From: Paramacrobiotus richtersi
Taxonomy: Eukaryota > Tardigrada > Eutardigrada > Parachela > Macrobiotidae
DNA length: 28,978 bases
NCBI GenBank assembly: GCA_034698045.1
Contig: JAQGAU010000403.1
Span: 1-28,978, forward strand
Direction of reading: 5' to 3'
A program made the position numbers and the translations under genes. How positions within the stretch are numbered: position 1 is the first letter of the stretch; every line of letters starts with the position of its first letter. Positions 17,518 to 28,336 of this stretch are shown in pieces. A model generated the notes under the pieces. The model was given only the letters and a program-made list of their open reading frames with translations, was not told where the DNA came from and searched no databases.

Positions 17518-17983
17518 TCACTTACCGGAAACTGCGGGATTGAGTTGTGGATATTTCTTTATCGACCTCTCTGATGCTAAATGCTCCGGTGAGCAGTTAT
17601 AGGCCAGTTGAAGTCTTGCAACATCCAGGATGCTCAAGCCGTGGGTTTGCCCCATCTTGTGCTGTCCTCTTTTAGGTATAATCGTTGGTCGACCAGAAAT
17701 TCTGGACATACTAAAGGGACCGTAATGCATTATAGAGTTAAAATCATAAGGGAGCCCGTAAGTGACCATTTCCGGTAGCTTGTCGTAATTAATTGACATG
17801 ATATCCGCTATGATATTCCCAACATCAATGTCGATGTGGCCATCTCTGTCAGGTCGATTCTGCTCATGGAAGAAGCCCAGTGCGTGCAGAATCTCGTGCT
17901 GGATGATGGCTGTAGCCAGGCAATTCGTGTCCAGAGTTATTATCGTTGCATGCCCAGTTTGCCGTCCAATCTTAGAAGCGCAC
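17518..17983 (-). CDS. Astacin gene exon 4 (active site and C-terminus)
   Basis: Acceptor GCTTGTTTAG, phase 2. It carries CASKIGRQTG, the zinc-binding helix, DRDGHIDIDVGNI, the Met-turn and AYNC, and ends at TAA 17520-17518. The frame is open for a few codons upstream of the acceptor, but that part does not match the family. Confidence 0.92.
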
Positions 17984-20900
17984 CTAAACAAGCGTTCTGA
18001 GATCAAAGCTGTTGTTATTATTATGTGTTATTTGTCCTTTAGTTTGCAGTAACAGGTCGTGATGTACGCCTTAACAAAGATGTCAGAGCTGGTGCTCTCT
18101 CGGCTTAGGGAGGATCTGTATTTATGTGTGTGTGTTTGCAACTTTGCGGCTTTGGATGGCCGTATGGAGCTGACATCACGCACAGTTTGCTTTTCACCTT
18201 GCAACGAGGAGGCGCTGAGTTCGCGCCGAGCTTGCGTTGAGCGATCGTTAGTCGGTTTTGGTTTCCCCGCTATATGGAATTGGAGGTTTTTCGTCGTGAT
18301 TCTGCAGTGCAGCACAGCCCGACCAGGTTGTAGATTTCCCACTAAAGCACGGTAGCTTCTTGGTGCATGCACCTGTTGTGTATTCTATCGTGCCATGACT
18401 TGCTTCTATGCACGGTCAGTGACGCTCTGACAAGGGCTTCTAGTCCATTTCCATAAACTGAGAGTCAGGTGGATTTCCGTGGCACACTATAAGGACGCCG
18501 ACCATTTGGGTGTGGCCAAAACGGCGTAACGACAGTTAGCAACCATGAACAGAACGGCGCCGAGACCAAAATGGCGCAGTTATTAAAAGGGGGCGCAATA
18601 ACCTACACCACTGAGATTTTGAATTATTCTTTCAAGCGATTTCAGAATGACAGCTGCGAGAACATTTGGCATATCAAGCTGGGTGGCTGGCTGGTGAAAT
18701 TTAAGTCCACCAAGCCAGCCAATATTTCTCATAATCGTTGGCCGTCATATCGTCTGAATCCACCGCAGTTTAGTTTTTGAAAATTTGTTGTAGTATATGC
18801 TTTCTTCTGAATCGTTGAAGTGGTAGATCGCTTCAGAATTCGCAGAATGTTAGGCAAGAATTCTCCCAGCTTCCGAACGCTGTATACCATCATATCAACA
18901 TCCAAGGATTTAACGGGCGAAAAGCTTGATGTTCTGCAGCAGATCTTTTGCTCAGATGATAATACGGCGAAATTATTTTGTGTTACTGAATCCCATCTGA
19001 CAGAATCTGATCCGTCCAGCCTGTACAACATCCCGAATTATACACTGATAAGAAAATCGCTCCATCGAATATCGAAAGCAGCGTGGTGGTGCTATTCTGC
19101 TCTATATTCCTTCTTATGTTTCTTGCACCTGTATTGAATGGTTTTCGGATGATGATGATACAGTCAAAGTTTGTGGGTACCTTTACAATTCGGCAAGAAG
19201 GAAGTTTTATTGGAACAGTGTATCGAGCTCCTGACGCAAACAGTGAAAATACTGAAACTAAGAGAAACTAAGAGAAACCAAGAAAGCTCTTATTCAGCCA
19301 CTTCCGAGATGTTCTATGTAAGTACCTGGGGATCTCAATGTTGACGCCAGTAATACTGGCGTCAACATTGAGGGCACTCCCACATCTCGTACCCGGGAAA
19401 CTTGGTACCGCCAAATGGTACCAAGATTTTGTACCAAAGAAAATTCGTATTAGACGAAATCTACCAGTGAAACTTCGTACCACGATAATAAATAAATAAA
19501 TAAATACAGAAAATGGCAAAAAGAAACTAAGAGAAACAAAGAGAACAAAGAGAAACTACGATAAACCAGGAGAAAAGAAGAGAGAAAAGGAGAGAAAAGA
19601 AGAGAAAAGAAGAGAAACCAAGATAAACGAAGAAAAACTAAGAGAAACCAAGAGATAACTTTGAATAAGCTAAGAATATAAACCAAGAATACATAATAGT
19701 TTAACGAAACCAAGAAACTAAACCAAGAATAATTCAACCTAGAACAATAACAGCTTAACCAGGCATATAAGCTGAAACATAATGCTCTAACTACGAATAT
19801 ATGTGGACCAAGAATAACAGTTCAAGCAAGAATTCGAACCAAGAATAACAGTTTATTTAAGAATACTCGTATAATTTATAATTTAACAAAGAACAATAAC
19901 ATCACACTAACATTGTAAGAATAACAGGAAAACCTAACTGACGAGTTGTGTATGGTACGGAACATCCAGGTACGATTTGTGGTGGGTAAGAAGTGTCTGG
20001 GTACGAATTAGGCCCTGGCCGGTACCAGATTTTCTGGTACGAATTGTCGAAACGCGGGGCTGGCACTTGAGGCTATTCTCGTGTTAAGTGCACTGCGGCC
20101 CGTGGCGGCCCCGGTTTTCTGACAGGAGGATTTTCAAGAACCCTTTCAAGCTATGGCCCAAGTCCTTGTACCACAAACTTCTCATGCACTCAGAAGCCGC
20201 TTGAGCCCCCTGGGACTCGTCAGGATTCTCGAATCATGGGTCCGAGTTTCTTCTAAGGTCCCGTACGACGCATTTTTCTATCTGCATTAACAGACGGATT
20301 TTCTGAAATTCGACAACCTTTTCTGGCGCCCAACGAGGGCAGATTTTCGAGTTAAAAAAAATCTCTCGGTTAATCGAAGTAGCAAAATGCGTCGAATCCG
20401 AATCTTAAGTTAGAAAACAAATTAGTTCAATGGTTCGGGAGTTCTGATAGGGTGGCAGGGTGGTACTACTCAGTGGTCATGGCTTGTCATGGTTGGCTGA
20501 TCACTGGGCGGCTGGCTGGTCACCGGCGCGTCAGCAAATCTTATTCTACTAAATCTGCGGTTTTTAATTTAAAAATCCGGTGGACTGTTTCTGCTTCAAA
20601 ACAAGTTTTGTGCTGGATTGCACAGTTGTTTGTCGTGCAATTTTGTAAAAGCTGACTCTATTAACAAAGACCGAAATAACAAATCTAATCATGCTACTAT
20701 TAATAAACACACAAGTGGACCGGAATAAAATAACAGATCTGCAGCACAGTAAATTCAAGTTTAAAATCATATAGTAGTTTGAAATTGCAAGAAGTGTTGG
20801 GTCGCGCTAGCGCGCAAACCATTCGTCTTTGAAATGTTGGAGGTTTTTAAAATATATGAATTGCAGATTCTGGACTTATGGTTATAGCGATGGCACTGCG

Positions 20901-23900
20901 TAATAAATCGTTAAAAACCTTTCGTAAATAATTAAATTTCAATTTAATCTAAGCTTCACTTCCTGTGCAAACGTAACTCCAAGCAATTGGCGCTCCCTCG
21001 TTATTTATTACAGCATGTTCGTAGTGTCCTGCACATAGTTTCCCGGTTCCGCTTATATGAAAATATCGGCTTGACTGCTTGACTAAATGTTTTTGGGCCT
21101 GAATTGATTAGATCATTATAAACTGAAAGATAAAAATGTAGTTCAAAACGGCGGAATTCCAGACGTAGAAATGTATATGAATCTAGAGATAGAGATATAG
21201 TATTTTTTATAAATCATTTGTTCATCTTATCAACTCATCCCTATGTAATACGCTGCACGCCCGTACGCCAATAATGCTTTGACTGCAACTGTGCAACATA
21301 TCGCCGTTGCATAACCTGTCCTTAAGTGGAAACCGTATTAAGTCGATGTGCATGTATTAATTTTTTATTCTACGCCTGCTTTTTTTGATATAGCTCTCTA
21401 TCTGATGAGATTAAAACCTCCCTTATCGTGAGCTGACGCATAACGGCTGACGCATAACGCATAACGCTCTTTTATTGACCCTCTGAGTAAGCCTCCATAA
21501 CTCATGTGCCAACGATGGCAGCGCAATAGTTTATAGACTGTTTTGAAGGCACACTACCATGCTTTATGTTTCCCATATAAAGTTGATTCGGAAAACTTAA
21601 ATAACTTCAGAAACATCGTTTGCTAAAACTGACCAGAAAAAGATCCTGTCCTTACAATAAAATTCAGAAAAATCAATGTATTCGGTTTTTCGTGCGCAAA
21701 ACAATGAGGAAGTTCATTATACAAACTGCTCACATTCTACTAACTACCTAACATTGACTTTGAGAAATTTTGCACGTCAGAAAACATTGTGTATTAGCCG
21801 TTCTTATCTTTTTACACATTCACAGCGGTTTTAAATCCTACTTTTGAGGTACAATTGAGACAATAAAGCGGCATGGGCGAACGCCTGGGTGTGTAATTTC
21901 GAATTCCAACCTTGTTTTATTTTTTTTCCTCATTATCGCAGTTTAGTTTTTCCAGCTCGCGTAGCTTAATCCCTTCATCTTAGTGTCATCCTTCTGGGTT
22001 ATTCATATAATTTAGTCTTGGGTAATCCTTTTTTTGTTCTTAATCTTGGTGTACGTTCGGGGTTCACATTATTGGTCTTCCTTTCCGGTTTACATTCTTT
22101 GTTGCTTTGTACAGTTTTTTGGCTTGGGTAAAGAGCATGTGAAGCCGCCTCAGCGCTATTCCAGTATAACAGCACCTTTTTCTGGGAAGCGCCGTAATGG
22201 TCTCGGCGGCGTTGTGTTCATGGTTGCTAACAGGTAAATGTATCTAGCCCGGACCGAGGAATAAATGCGCGACTCATATCAAGATGATAAGCTAACTCTG
22301 GAGAGTATCCAGAAATTTTTCATTTTGTCATTCATAAACCGTGCAAAGTTATAAATTTCAAAGTTATTGATGTGGAAGTTGGGCTAACATAGCATGGCAG
22401 TCTATGAAGAACGATCAGCAAGATCACGGCGTTGATCCGATTCTCGTAGACCGTTATGTTAACATAACTTTTCACTGCTTATGTCCGCTACAGAATAAAC
22501 AGCTGCTAAATACTCACCATATCTAGCAGATCATATTGATGTGAGTCGCTTATTTATTCCTGAGTCCGGGCTAAAAAGGTTTACTTTAAGTGCCGTCGCG
22601 CTTAAATGTTCGGTGCCATTCGGTATAGTAATGTAATGCGGATTTCGCGCATATGTCCTTATCGTTTCCACGGAAATTACTGGCAGTTTTTATTACTGGA
22701 ACTACTGGGCCGCACATTATTCTAACTGAATTTGAAGCCAAGGCGGCTCAGTTGTTCAGATTATTTGCCGGATTTTTTCCACTTCTTTCCTTACCATCTT
22801 GTCCTCACCCTTACCTTCCTCCAGGCTGGAACAAAATGTATTCACTCTCTTGACTCCATGGTTCGAAAGTTATGCAGAACCCGGTACGTTTTTCGATTAT
22901 TCCCAGAGCGTCTTCGATTGCCTGTTTGCCCTGAACAGCTGAAATGAGAATTACATTCGAAATGTTAGTGGCAACACAGTGAATATGGACGTATGACATT
23001 GTAACAGCGGTCTGCTGGCGGCGTATTCACGCTAGAAGCTACGTTATATCCCCTATGCCTTAGTTGCGCAATCGATCTGTATTGCCAAATCCATACCATT
23101 TACAGTAGCTCAAAAATAAGCATACCCTGTCAGGAAAATGTTCTGGTTTATGTTGATGTTTAGAGATACTCTGATAGACGGTGTTGCTTAGCGAGTGCAG
23201 GCAGTCTCAATTTTGCACTGGCGATTGAATTTTTCGAAAAGATAAAATTCTCACATTACTGTGCTTCATTGGTGCCAACATTGTACATACTCTCAAACAG
23301 TCACAGAATTTTACACTCTTTTGAATGTCGGAAAGCACTTCTATCGGTGATAGCGCACAGCATAACCGAACGAGCCATTTGCCAGGGTCCCGAAGCGTCG
23401 GACTTTTATGTAAGCGGCTTTTCTACGGTTGTAGATATGGTGACTTCATGCTTGATTTCTTGGTACGTCCAACACCTGCGAGATTTACGGAATGTTGGGA
23501 ACAGCTAAGTCCAGACATGGCGCATGTGTCCAGCTGGTTGCGGTCATAAAGGTCATAAGGTTAGACCATCTGGCCTTTTTCTATCTCCTCGATCAAGCCC
23601 AGGTGGTTCACGAATGGCTGCCATTTTGGCACATCCAGTCCGCGTTGAACAACGTCGTTCAGCCGAGAGTCACGCTCGGTTTTATCCGGAACATTTTAGG
23701 CATGACAATCCGTAAAGGCCCCACTTATCAACCACTTCTCCACAACGACAGCGATGTTCGTTACAAATGACAGCGCCCCCTCTGAGAGCAATCGCAATAC
23801 GCAGGCTGACATCATCCAGCAAATTCCCCACACTAGCCACCGGTAGAGCTGACAACCACGCTCCGGACTCTCCTGCAAACACGCGTTTTGGCGATAACGT

Positions 23901-25313
23901 CAGCGTTTTCAATGAGAGACTCCAGTTTTGCGGCCGCCAACATCTCCGTCCAGGCGGACTGACTGCAACGATCCTCCTGCGCTGGGGCTCCTTTTTCGTT
24001 TGGTCCTCGAACATTACTGCTAAAACGTTTTTCTCTCCATTCTGCTGATCAGTGGAGATTTCTTCGACCAGTGCTTCCGTGGCGTGAAGGTAAGATAGAT
24101 AAGCGGGAAGTGCGATTTCGTCAGCCTTCGGTAGGCACAAACCTCCAAATCTAAAGGGCAGAGTTGCTTGAGACCACACTGTATCGCTCATATCCACCTT
24201 CGTAAGTTTAACTGCTTTCGCGCGTACGATTTTCATCTAACTGTCGGAGCTTGTCCATGCGCTTCCAGCAGGGGCCGATCTTAGAGTAAACAATAATCTC
24301 GGCAGGGATAGACTGTTTTTCAAGAGGAAGAAAGCTTGATGGGCTAGTAACACACCGAGTAGATCGGTCAGCTTTTTAATCTGACTGATCTTTCCATCTA
24401 ACACTCGCCCAATAGCCCATTCAGTGAGTGGAGCACCAAGAAGATCCTAATCCGGCGCAACCTGTTGTATCTCCGGAGCAAACGCTTCGAAACGAGCAAA
24501 AACTTCCTGTTGTTCGGCAACCGTTCCGCCAAACATAAACAACTTAAACTTTTTAAAACTGAGACTCATGCCGACTTTCTTCGCTTCCTGTATGCCATTT
24601 ATGTAACCATATCCCAGAGCAGTGTGCCACAGTGACCCTACAAGTCGGTAGCACTGATCAGGTAGCAGGTTCGATGGGTGACAATCGAAACCAACTGCGG
24701 GATTGGGCAAAGAAAAAAATATGTTTTATTAATTCTTGTCAGCGGTTACCCTCAGAGTGATTGCAGTAAGACCACTGAGTAGTGATTGGCAGTTTGTCAC
24801 TAACTACCACTGGTATAATGACCATTGTCCACCGCAAATGAGTGATGACCGCGCTGATGAGTTATGACTTATGAGTGCTGACCAGCAGTTCTGACTTACT
24901 GAGGTACATACATAGCCGATGGGAAATGAGTTTATGTACCGGTATGTGTGATTTTATAAGGAATTCTCTGTCCGTTGTTCGGCCAGTAGCTGTCCTTTCC
25001 AAGGCGCCCAAAATGTAAAACAGGACTTTGGAAAGAATCGCCATCGTCTTCTTCCAAAATAATGTCGTTGCGATGCAGGTTATGCCACTCGGGCTCTTCT
25101 TCTTGAATGGCGAGCGTCTCAGGATCGAACCTGTCTCTCCAATCTTAAATAAAAGACGAGCACGTGTATGAAATTTTGGCGGTTCGTTACAGTACATTAA
25201 AGTAAGTGTCACGCGCCTCACGCGTGCTCGTTAATCGGATACCGACCTGAGGGTATGGATGCCCAAGCCACCCGATGGAATATTAATCCGAAAAGGATAC
25301 CGAAAATTACCAT
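17518..25313 (-). CDS. Astacin-family zinc metalloprotease, four exons (gene model)
   Basis: Exons 25313-25247, 25143-24940, 22938-22815 and 17983-17518 join in phases 1, 1 and 2 to give exactly 287 codons (286 residues). Order: signal peptide, short acidic propeptide, then a single astacin catalytic domain. All expected features are present: the WPN...IPY start, four conserved cysteines (GFCITF, RCAS, TNCL, YNCS), the zinc motif HEILHALGFFHEQNRPDRD with three His and the catalytic Glu, and the Met-turn SIMHYGPFSMS with its Tyr. No CUB, EGF or ShK domain follows; the tail is about 25 residues. It is a secreted endopeptidase, probably acting on matrix, cuticle or digestive substrates. Introns are 103, 2001 and 4831 nt; the two large ones contain retroelement relics. 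The ORF shows no lesion, so it is probably functional. Confidence 0.9.
18572..18819. other. Astacin intron 3: hairpin-bearing segment
   Basis: Near 18681-18719 an inverted repeat (GGCTGGCTGGTG / CACCAAGCCAGCC, one unpaired base) flanks an 11-base loop. No coding supported. Confidence 0.4.
18820..19260 (+). pseudogene. LINE-type endonuclease-domain relic in the astacin intron
   Basis: The + frame from 18850 reads NSPSFRTLYTIISTSKDL, then KLDVLQQIFCSDDNTAKLF and CVTESHLTESDPSSLYNIPN. This is the pattern of the apurinic-type endonuclease of non-LTR retrotransposons (N-R/S-L ... VTE-x-HL ... IP-x-Y). Near 19075 it shifts to a frame reading RGGAILLYIPSYVSC, then to one reading FVGTFTIRQEGSFIGTVYRA, matching the following GG-x-x-L and IGTVYR-P strands of that domain. 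Two frame changes show decay. No reverse transcriptase follows; purine-rich repeats replace it. It is antisense to the host gene. Confidence 0.65.
19334..19372. repeat. Perfect 39-nt palindrome
   Basis: CTCAATGTTGACGCCAGTA (19334-19352), one central A, then the exact reverse complement (19354-19372). It could extrude as a cruciform, or fold as a hairpin in either transcript. Confidence 0.95.
19401..19425. repeat. Second inverted repeat next to the palindrome
   Basis: CTTGGTACC, a seven-base loop, then GGTACCAAG. Related GGTAC(C/G)A words recur at about 19426-19480 and 19955-20045. Confidence 0.85.
20060..22652. other. Astacin intron 3, remaining part
   Basis: AT-rich intronic DNA. The open frames are short and without coding character. 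No repeat array, RNA gene or further exon seen. Confidence 0.4.
22815..22938 (-). CDS. Astacin gene exon 3
   Basis: Acceptor ATTCTCATTTCAG, phase 1 in; donor GGAAG|GTAAGGGT, phase 2 out. It encodes AVQGKQAIEDALGIIEKRTG and the first conserved Cys region (FCITFEPW), ending FQPGG. This matches the helix A and strand region of astacins. Confidence 0.9.
23490..24710 (-). pseudogene. Reverse-transcriptase C-terminal half of a decayed retrotransposon
   Basis: In astacin intron 2, on the gene's own strand. Successive segments: EAKKVGMSLSFKKFKLFMFG (24640 on); an in-frame TAG near 24447; DLLGAPLTEWAIGRVLDGK; a frameshift at 24237; VDMSDTVWSQATLPFRFGG with LCLPKADEIALPAYLS; then CRCGEVVDKWGLYGLSC (about 23760-23690). 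Weaker traces follow: RLNDVVQRGLDVPKWQPFV and a final Trp-Thr/Leu-Ala segment to about 23490. The order (fingers/palm remnant, thumb, Cys-rich CRCG motif, conserved tail) is that of unclassified RT-containing polyproteins common in invertebrates. The YxDD active site is not preserved. Clearly inactive. Confidence 0.75.
24940..25143 (-). CDS. Astacin gene exon 2 (propeptide, start of catalytic domain)
   Basis: Acceptor TCTTTTATTTAAG; an in-frame TAA straddling it shows splicing is required. It encodes the acidic propeptide (FDPETLAIQEEEPEWHNLHR). NDIILEED corresponds to the family's F-x-G-D aspartate switch, although the Gly is Asn here. YWPNNGQRIPYKI, the N-terminal strand of astacins, follows. 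Donor ACCG|GTACAT, phase 1. Confidence 0.85.
25247..25313 (-). CDS. Astacin gene exon 1 (signal peptide)
   Basis: ATG 25313 gives MVIFGILFGLIFHRVAWA with likely cleavage after AWA, then SIPS and donor TCAG|GTCGGT in phase 1. An upstream in-frame MMM start (15 codons earlier) is possible, but it would lengthen the signal with charged residues. Confidence 0.75.
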
Positions 25314-25694
25314 TTCTAGTGCACGGTGATCTGCTTGTAAGCAGCAAAGCATCATCATGTCGAATTATACGGAAAGGGAGAATGCTTTTCGCTAGCTGGT
25401 TACCTGCAAACTAGCAAAGCCTTTTGTAACGACAGCAATAAGGTCTTTGGTCTAGCTGTTTGCAGTACATACAAAAATTCACCAACAGAATTTGCTGTGA
25501 TAAAAATTGTAATACGCATCTTGCGCAGTCTGAAAATCAGTTACATTGTATGTGTGTACGACGGTGGACAAGCCACAAAGTATTTCAAACAGGCACAAGA
25601 ACACATTGTTGGCTGAGTGTTGATGTGTTTTCGCCGGCCTATAGACGGAAGTCACGGAACTGGATATCGACAAAATCAACAGCATTGAGCGTTT
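25314..25694. other. Upstream flank of the astacin gene
   Basis: Presumed promoter side of the minus-strand astacin gene. No clear TATA box. A minus frame starting MLLILSISSSVTSVY at 25685 looks signal-peptide-like but leads nowhere supported. Confidence 0.3.
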
Positions 25695-25988
25695 ATGTCA
25701 GCACAGTTTGATAGAATCATTTCAGTTAACGGAATCACCCACGCAGACTGTTTGCAAACCGCCATAAACACGCGCGAGTCAGCTCATAGGCGCAGAAAAC
25801 GAATCGAACGGATAAGACAGCGTCCAAGTACAACTCACAATTTAGGCGGGCGCGACGATACTGTACTTACTACTGCACTTGCCAACCTACCAAAGAAGAT
25901 TACTGCGCCACAAAGGCGAAAAAACATTATTTCGCTTGATAGATATCTTCCGAGCTTGACACGGAAAGAAACTCTGGCATTGCTTTAG
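25695..25988 (+). CDS. Short Arg-rich ORF, doubtful
   Basis: 97 codons with a basic middle part (SAHRRRKRIERIRQRPSTTH) and KKITAPQRRKNIISLDRYLP near the end. It could be a terminal exon starting after ATCATTTCAG (about 25723) or chance. No family recognised, no partner exon found. Confidence 0.2.
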   Translation: MSAQFDRIISVNGITHADCLQTAINTRESAHRRRKRIERIRQRPSTTHNLGGRDDTVLTTALANLPKKITAPQRRKNIISLDRYLPSLTRKETLALL

Positions 25989-28336
25989 AACACATTCCTG
26001 AGACAAATATAATGCAAATTTATCAAGTTTATATTATATTGTCTAACGCAAGCTTTGTGCGGTCGGAAACTAACAAGCTAGAACTCCAAAAAGCGCCTGT
26101 TTGAGGGTGTTGAACAGGTCAAAATGGCTTCTAAAAGCTTGTGTGCTCTGGGTTTCGATTTATAAGACCACTCTTCCTGTACATAATTTTCCCGTTTCAA
26201 TCAATAACAATATAACCTGGAGAAGGGAATGTGTGCGACGAGGGCCAAGAGCCGGCTGCATTGTGTTTGTGCGACGCCGTACTCGGACAAAAAAGCTGGC
26301 AGCGTTACTGCAGAGGTTCGTGAAACAAATGTTTTCCCGTGAAATTTTGGCAGCGTAGAGTTGTGGTATAGTCACTAGTTGTACCCATCCTGTAAGTTGA
26401 ACTGGAATTTGGATATTACTGTGTTCCATCGCTGACGTCAGTTTCATGATTTAATCGGTATCAAAATATCTTCAAAGTCGATAATATTTTTTATTTTACT
26501 ATGGCATCACCAGTGGGGTATGGTATAATGTCACCCGGGTGCATATAACAGGAAGCATTATTATGGTGTTAAAGACGATTGCCGAGTCACTGACATGTGA
26601 CACCGTATCAGCTGGGTATGAAGTTGGCACTTTACGTTCAGAGCACTTAGCTCTATATGAACTATGAAGTTATTCCCTAGATTGTTTTTTATGTGCACAA
26701 ACCGGCGTTAGTGTAAACACAGATAACGATGTAGTTTTAGACACATTCTTGACACTTTTACCACGGGAAGGAAATAAGCGTAGCATCCGCATGTCGGCAG
26801 AACTAACAAACCGTTGGACTGGCGAACCCATGTCCTGGATCTGCGACGGAGTGGCTTACCCGTCACACGAGATCTACAGAGTTCGAGTCTTTGTACAGGT
26901 TTTGGTCGTGTAGTCGATGGGCCGAGCCGGCCGACAGTTTGTACTGAACTGTTGCACACATTGTCAAGGTGTCATTGGGTCCGAGGAAAAAGTTGTGTAA
27001 CCGACTCATTTCCTGTAAATTTTACTCCAGTTTGCCATCGGGCACCGCGATAAGGCTGACGATCATTGGCTTTCCGGAAGTAAACACTATGGTAGTATGT
27101 CCCAATTTTTATTCCTGTTTAGACAGCACTCAATGGCACCTTACGGCTTACGGGAACCTGCAGACCGATGGACAGGATTGTCCTATAACGATCTCTCCGC
27201 CGTTAAGCGGTCGAGTGAGCACTTGTAAATCATTTGTATTTTTGCGACGTTCTACCGCAGATTGTTTAATAGTAAGTAAGCAGTAAGGCAGCAGTTGAAA
27301 ATATAGTAAATAGTAAGCAACAAGAGTAAAGCGGAAAATCCAATAGTACTGGTCCAAAACCCATACTAATTATATCACTGCTAACATGTATGCAAATCAT
27401 CTTTCTTCCTTCGTACACGTACACAAGCGGCACTGGCGAACTTTCGGCAGTCCGTAGCTTTCTTACTGACAAATGTTGCAGAATCCCTGTAAGTATGAAA
27501 TATAACGGACTCCGGAGGACCGGATATAGTACAGGCAAGGGTTTCATGGGTTAAAACCTATGGGCCAGGTTCACTGGGTATATAGCAAGCATATATCAAC
27601 TGAACCAGAGAAAACTCAAAAGTTCCTTGAAGGGAACCAATAGAACTACAATAGAACCGAATGAAGATACAGTAAGCCGAGCTAGTGTATGCTCTTTCTC
27701 CTTTGAACAGAATCACGTGTAACCGCCCTAGAACTAAACTGAATGGAGGAACGGCTAACCAAAAATTTCAAACACTACATCAAGTTTTTTTTTGCAGTAC
27801 AGTACGTACATGAACTACCACTACTTGAATGTGCCACATTCATCCATATATCCTGGAAAAACGACACAAATAACTTCGGACAAGCTTTGTGCACGTTAAG
27901 ATCACCGGCCCTAGCCGGTTATGGTCTTATATAATAAAAAACCCATAAAAAGCATAATGTCGCCCGCTTTTGCTAAAGTTCTGCCTTTGAAAGAAAAGGG
28001 AACAAAAGGCGTTTTTTAAAACAGTTTTTTACGCTAAGTAAGTTAAAAACTTAATTACACTGCAGAAAATGAAATGCCGTATGCGATAAACAATGGCCGA
28101 TCTCTGTCTTAGCAAGTAGTAACGGTAAGTACTAATATAAGAAAATTAATACGAATACCGGTTCGGTTAATTGGTAATTATTTCAATGCTCTTCATCATC
28201 TTGTCTGATAATGCCCGCCATAAGGGTGGCCCAGAGAGCTGTTTGAGTACTGAGGTTCGCCAATGATGTGCTCAAGCGCAGCGAGCTCTCATCGGGTATT
28301 GGGATAGCTGCAGACACCTATCATGTAAGTCAGTAA
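25989..28336. other. Non-coding stretch
   Basis: AT-moderate intergenic DNA. One tRNA-like word (GAGTTCGAGTC at about 26880) lacks a matching acceptor stem. CACCCGGGTG near 26532 is a small palindrome. No gene supported. Confidence 0.35.

Larger units (their letters stand above)
19255..19680. repeat. Purine-rich simple repeat block
   Basis: Degenerate AGAGAAACTAAG / AGAGAAACCAAG and AGAAGAGAAA units before and after a palindromic insert, with an (AATA)n run at about 19486-19505. The strand is strongly biased to A and G. Weaker CCAAGAATAACAG units continue to about 19900. Confidence 0.75.

Noticed and set aside
18028-18372. 114-codon minus-strand ORF just upstream of astacin exon 4
   Set aside because: Does not resemble the astacin domain. 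The proper upstream exon is at 22815-22938, and this is intron.
19450-19737. Minus-strand ORF rich in Phe, Leu and Ser that looks like membrane segments
   Set aside because: It is the pyrimidine strand of the purine-rich simple repeat, a composition artefact.
22034-22853. Plus-strand ORFs of 60-70 codons
   Set aside because: No domain or codon bias; the last overlaps astacin exon 3 antisense.
25110-25140. tRNA T-loop-like word (GGTTCGATCC) on the minus strand
   Set aside because: It lies within astacin exon 2 coding sequence, and no acceptor or anticodon arm fits around it.
24862-25221. 119-codon minus-strand ORF
   Set aside because: Wrong frame over astacin exon 2; the exon frame gives WPN...IPY and joins its neighbours in phase.
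26830-26910. tRNA- or SINE-like B-box (GAGTTCGAGTC) on the plus strand
   Set aside because: A five-pair T-stem is possible, but the acceptor stem and A box do not match.
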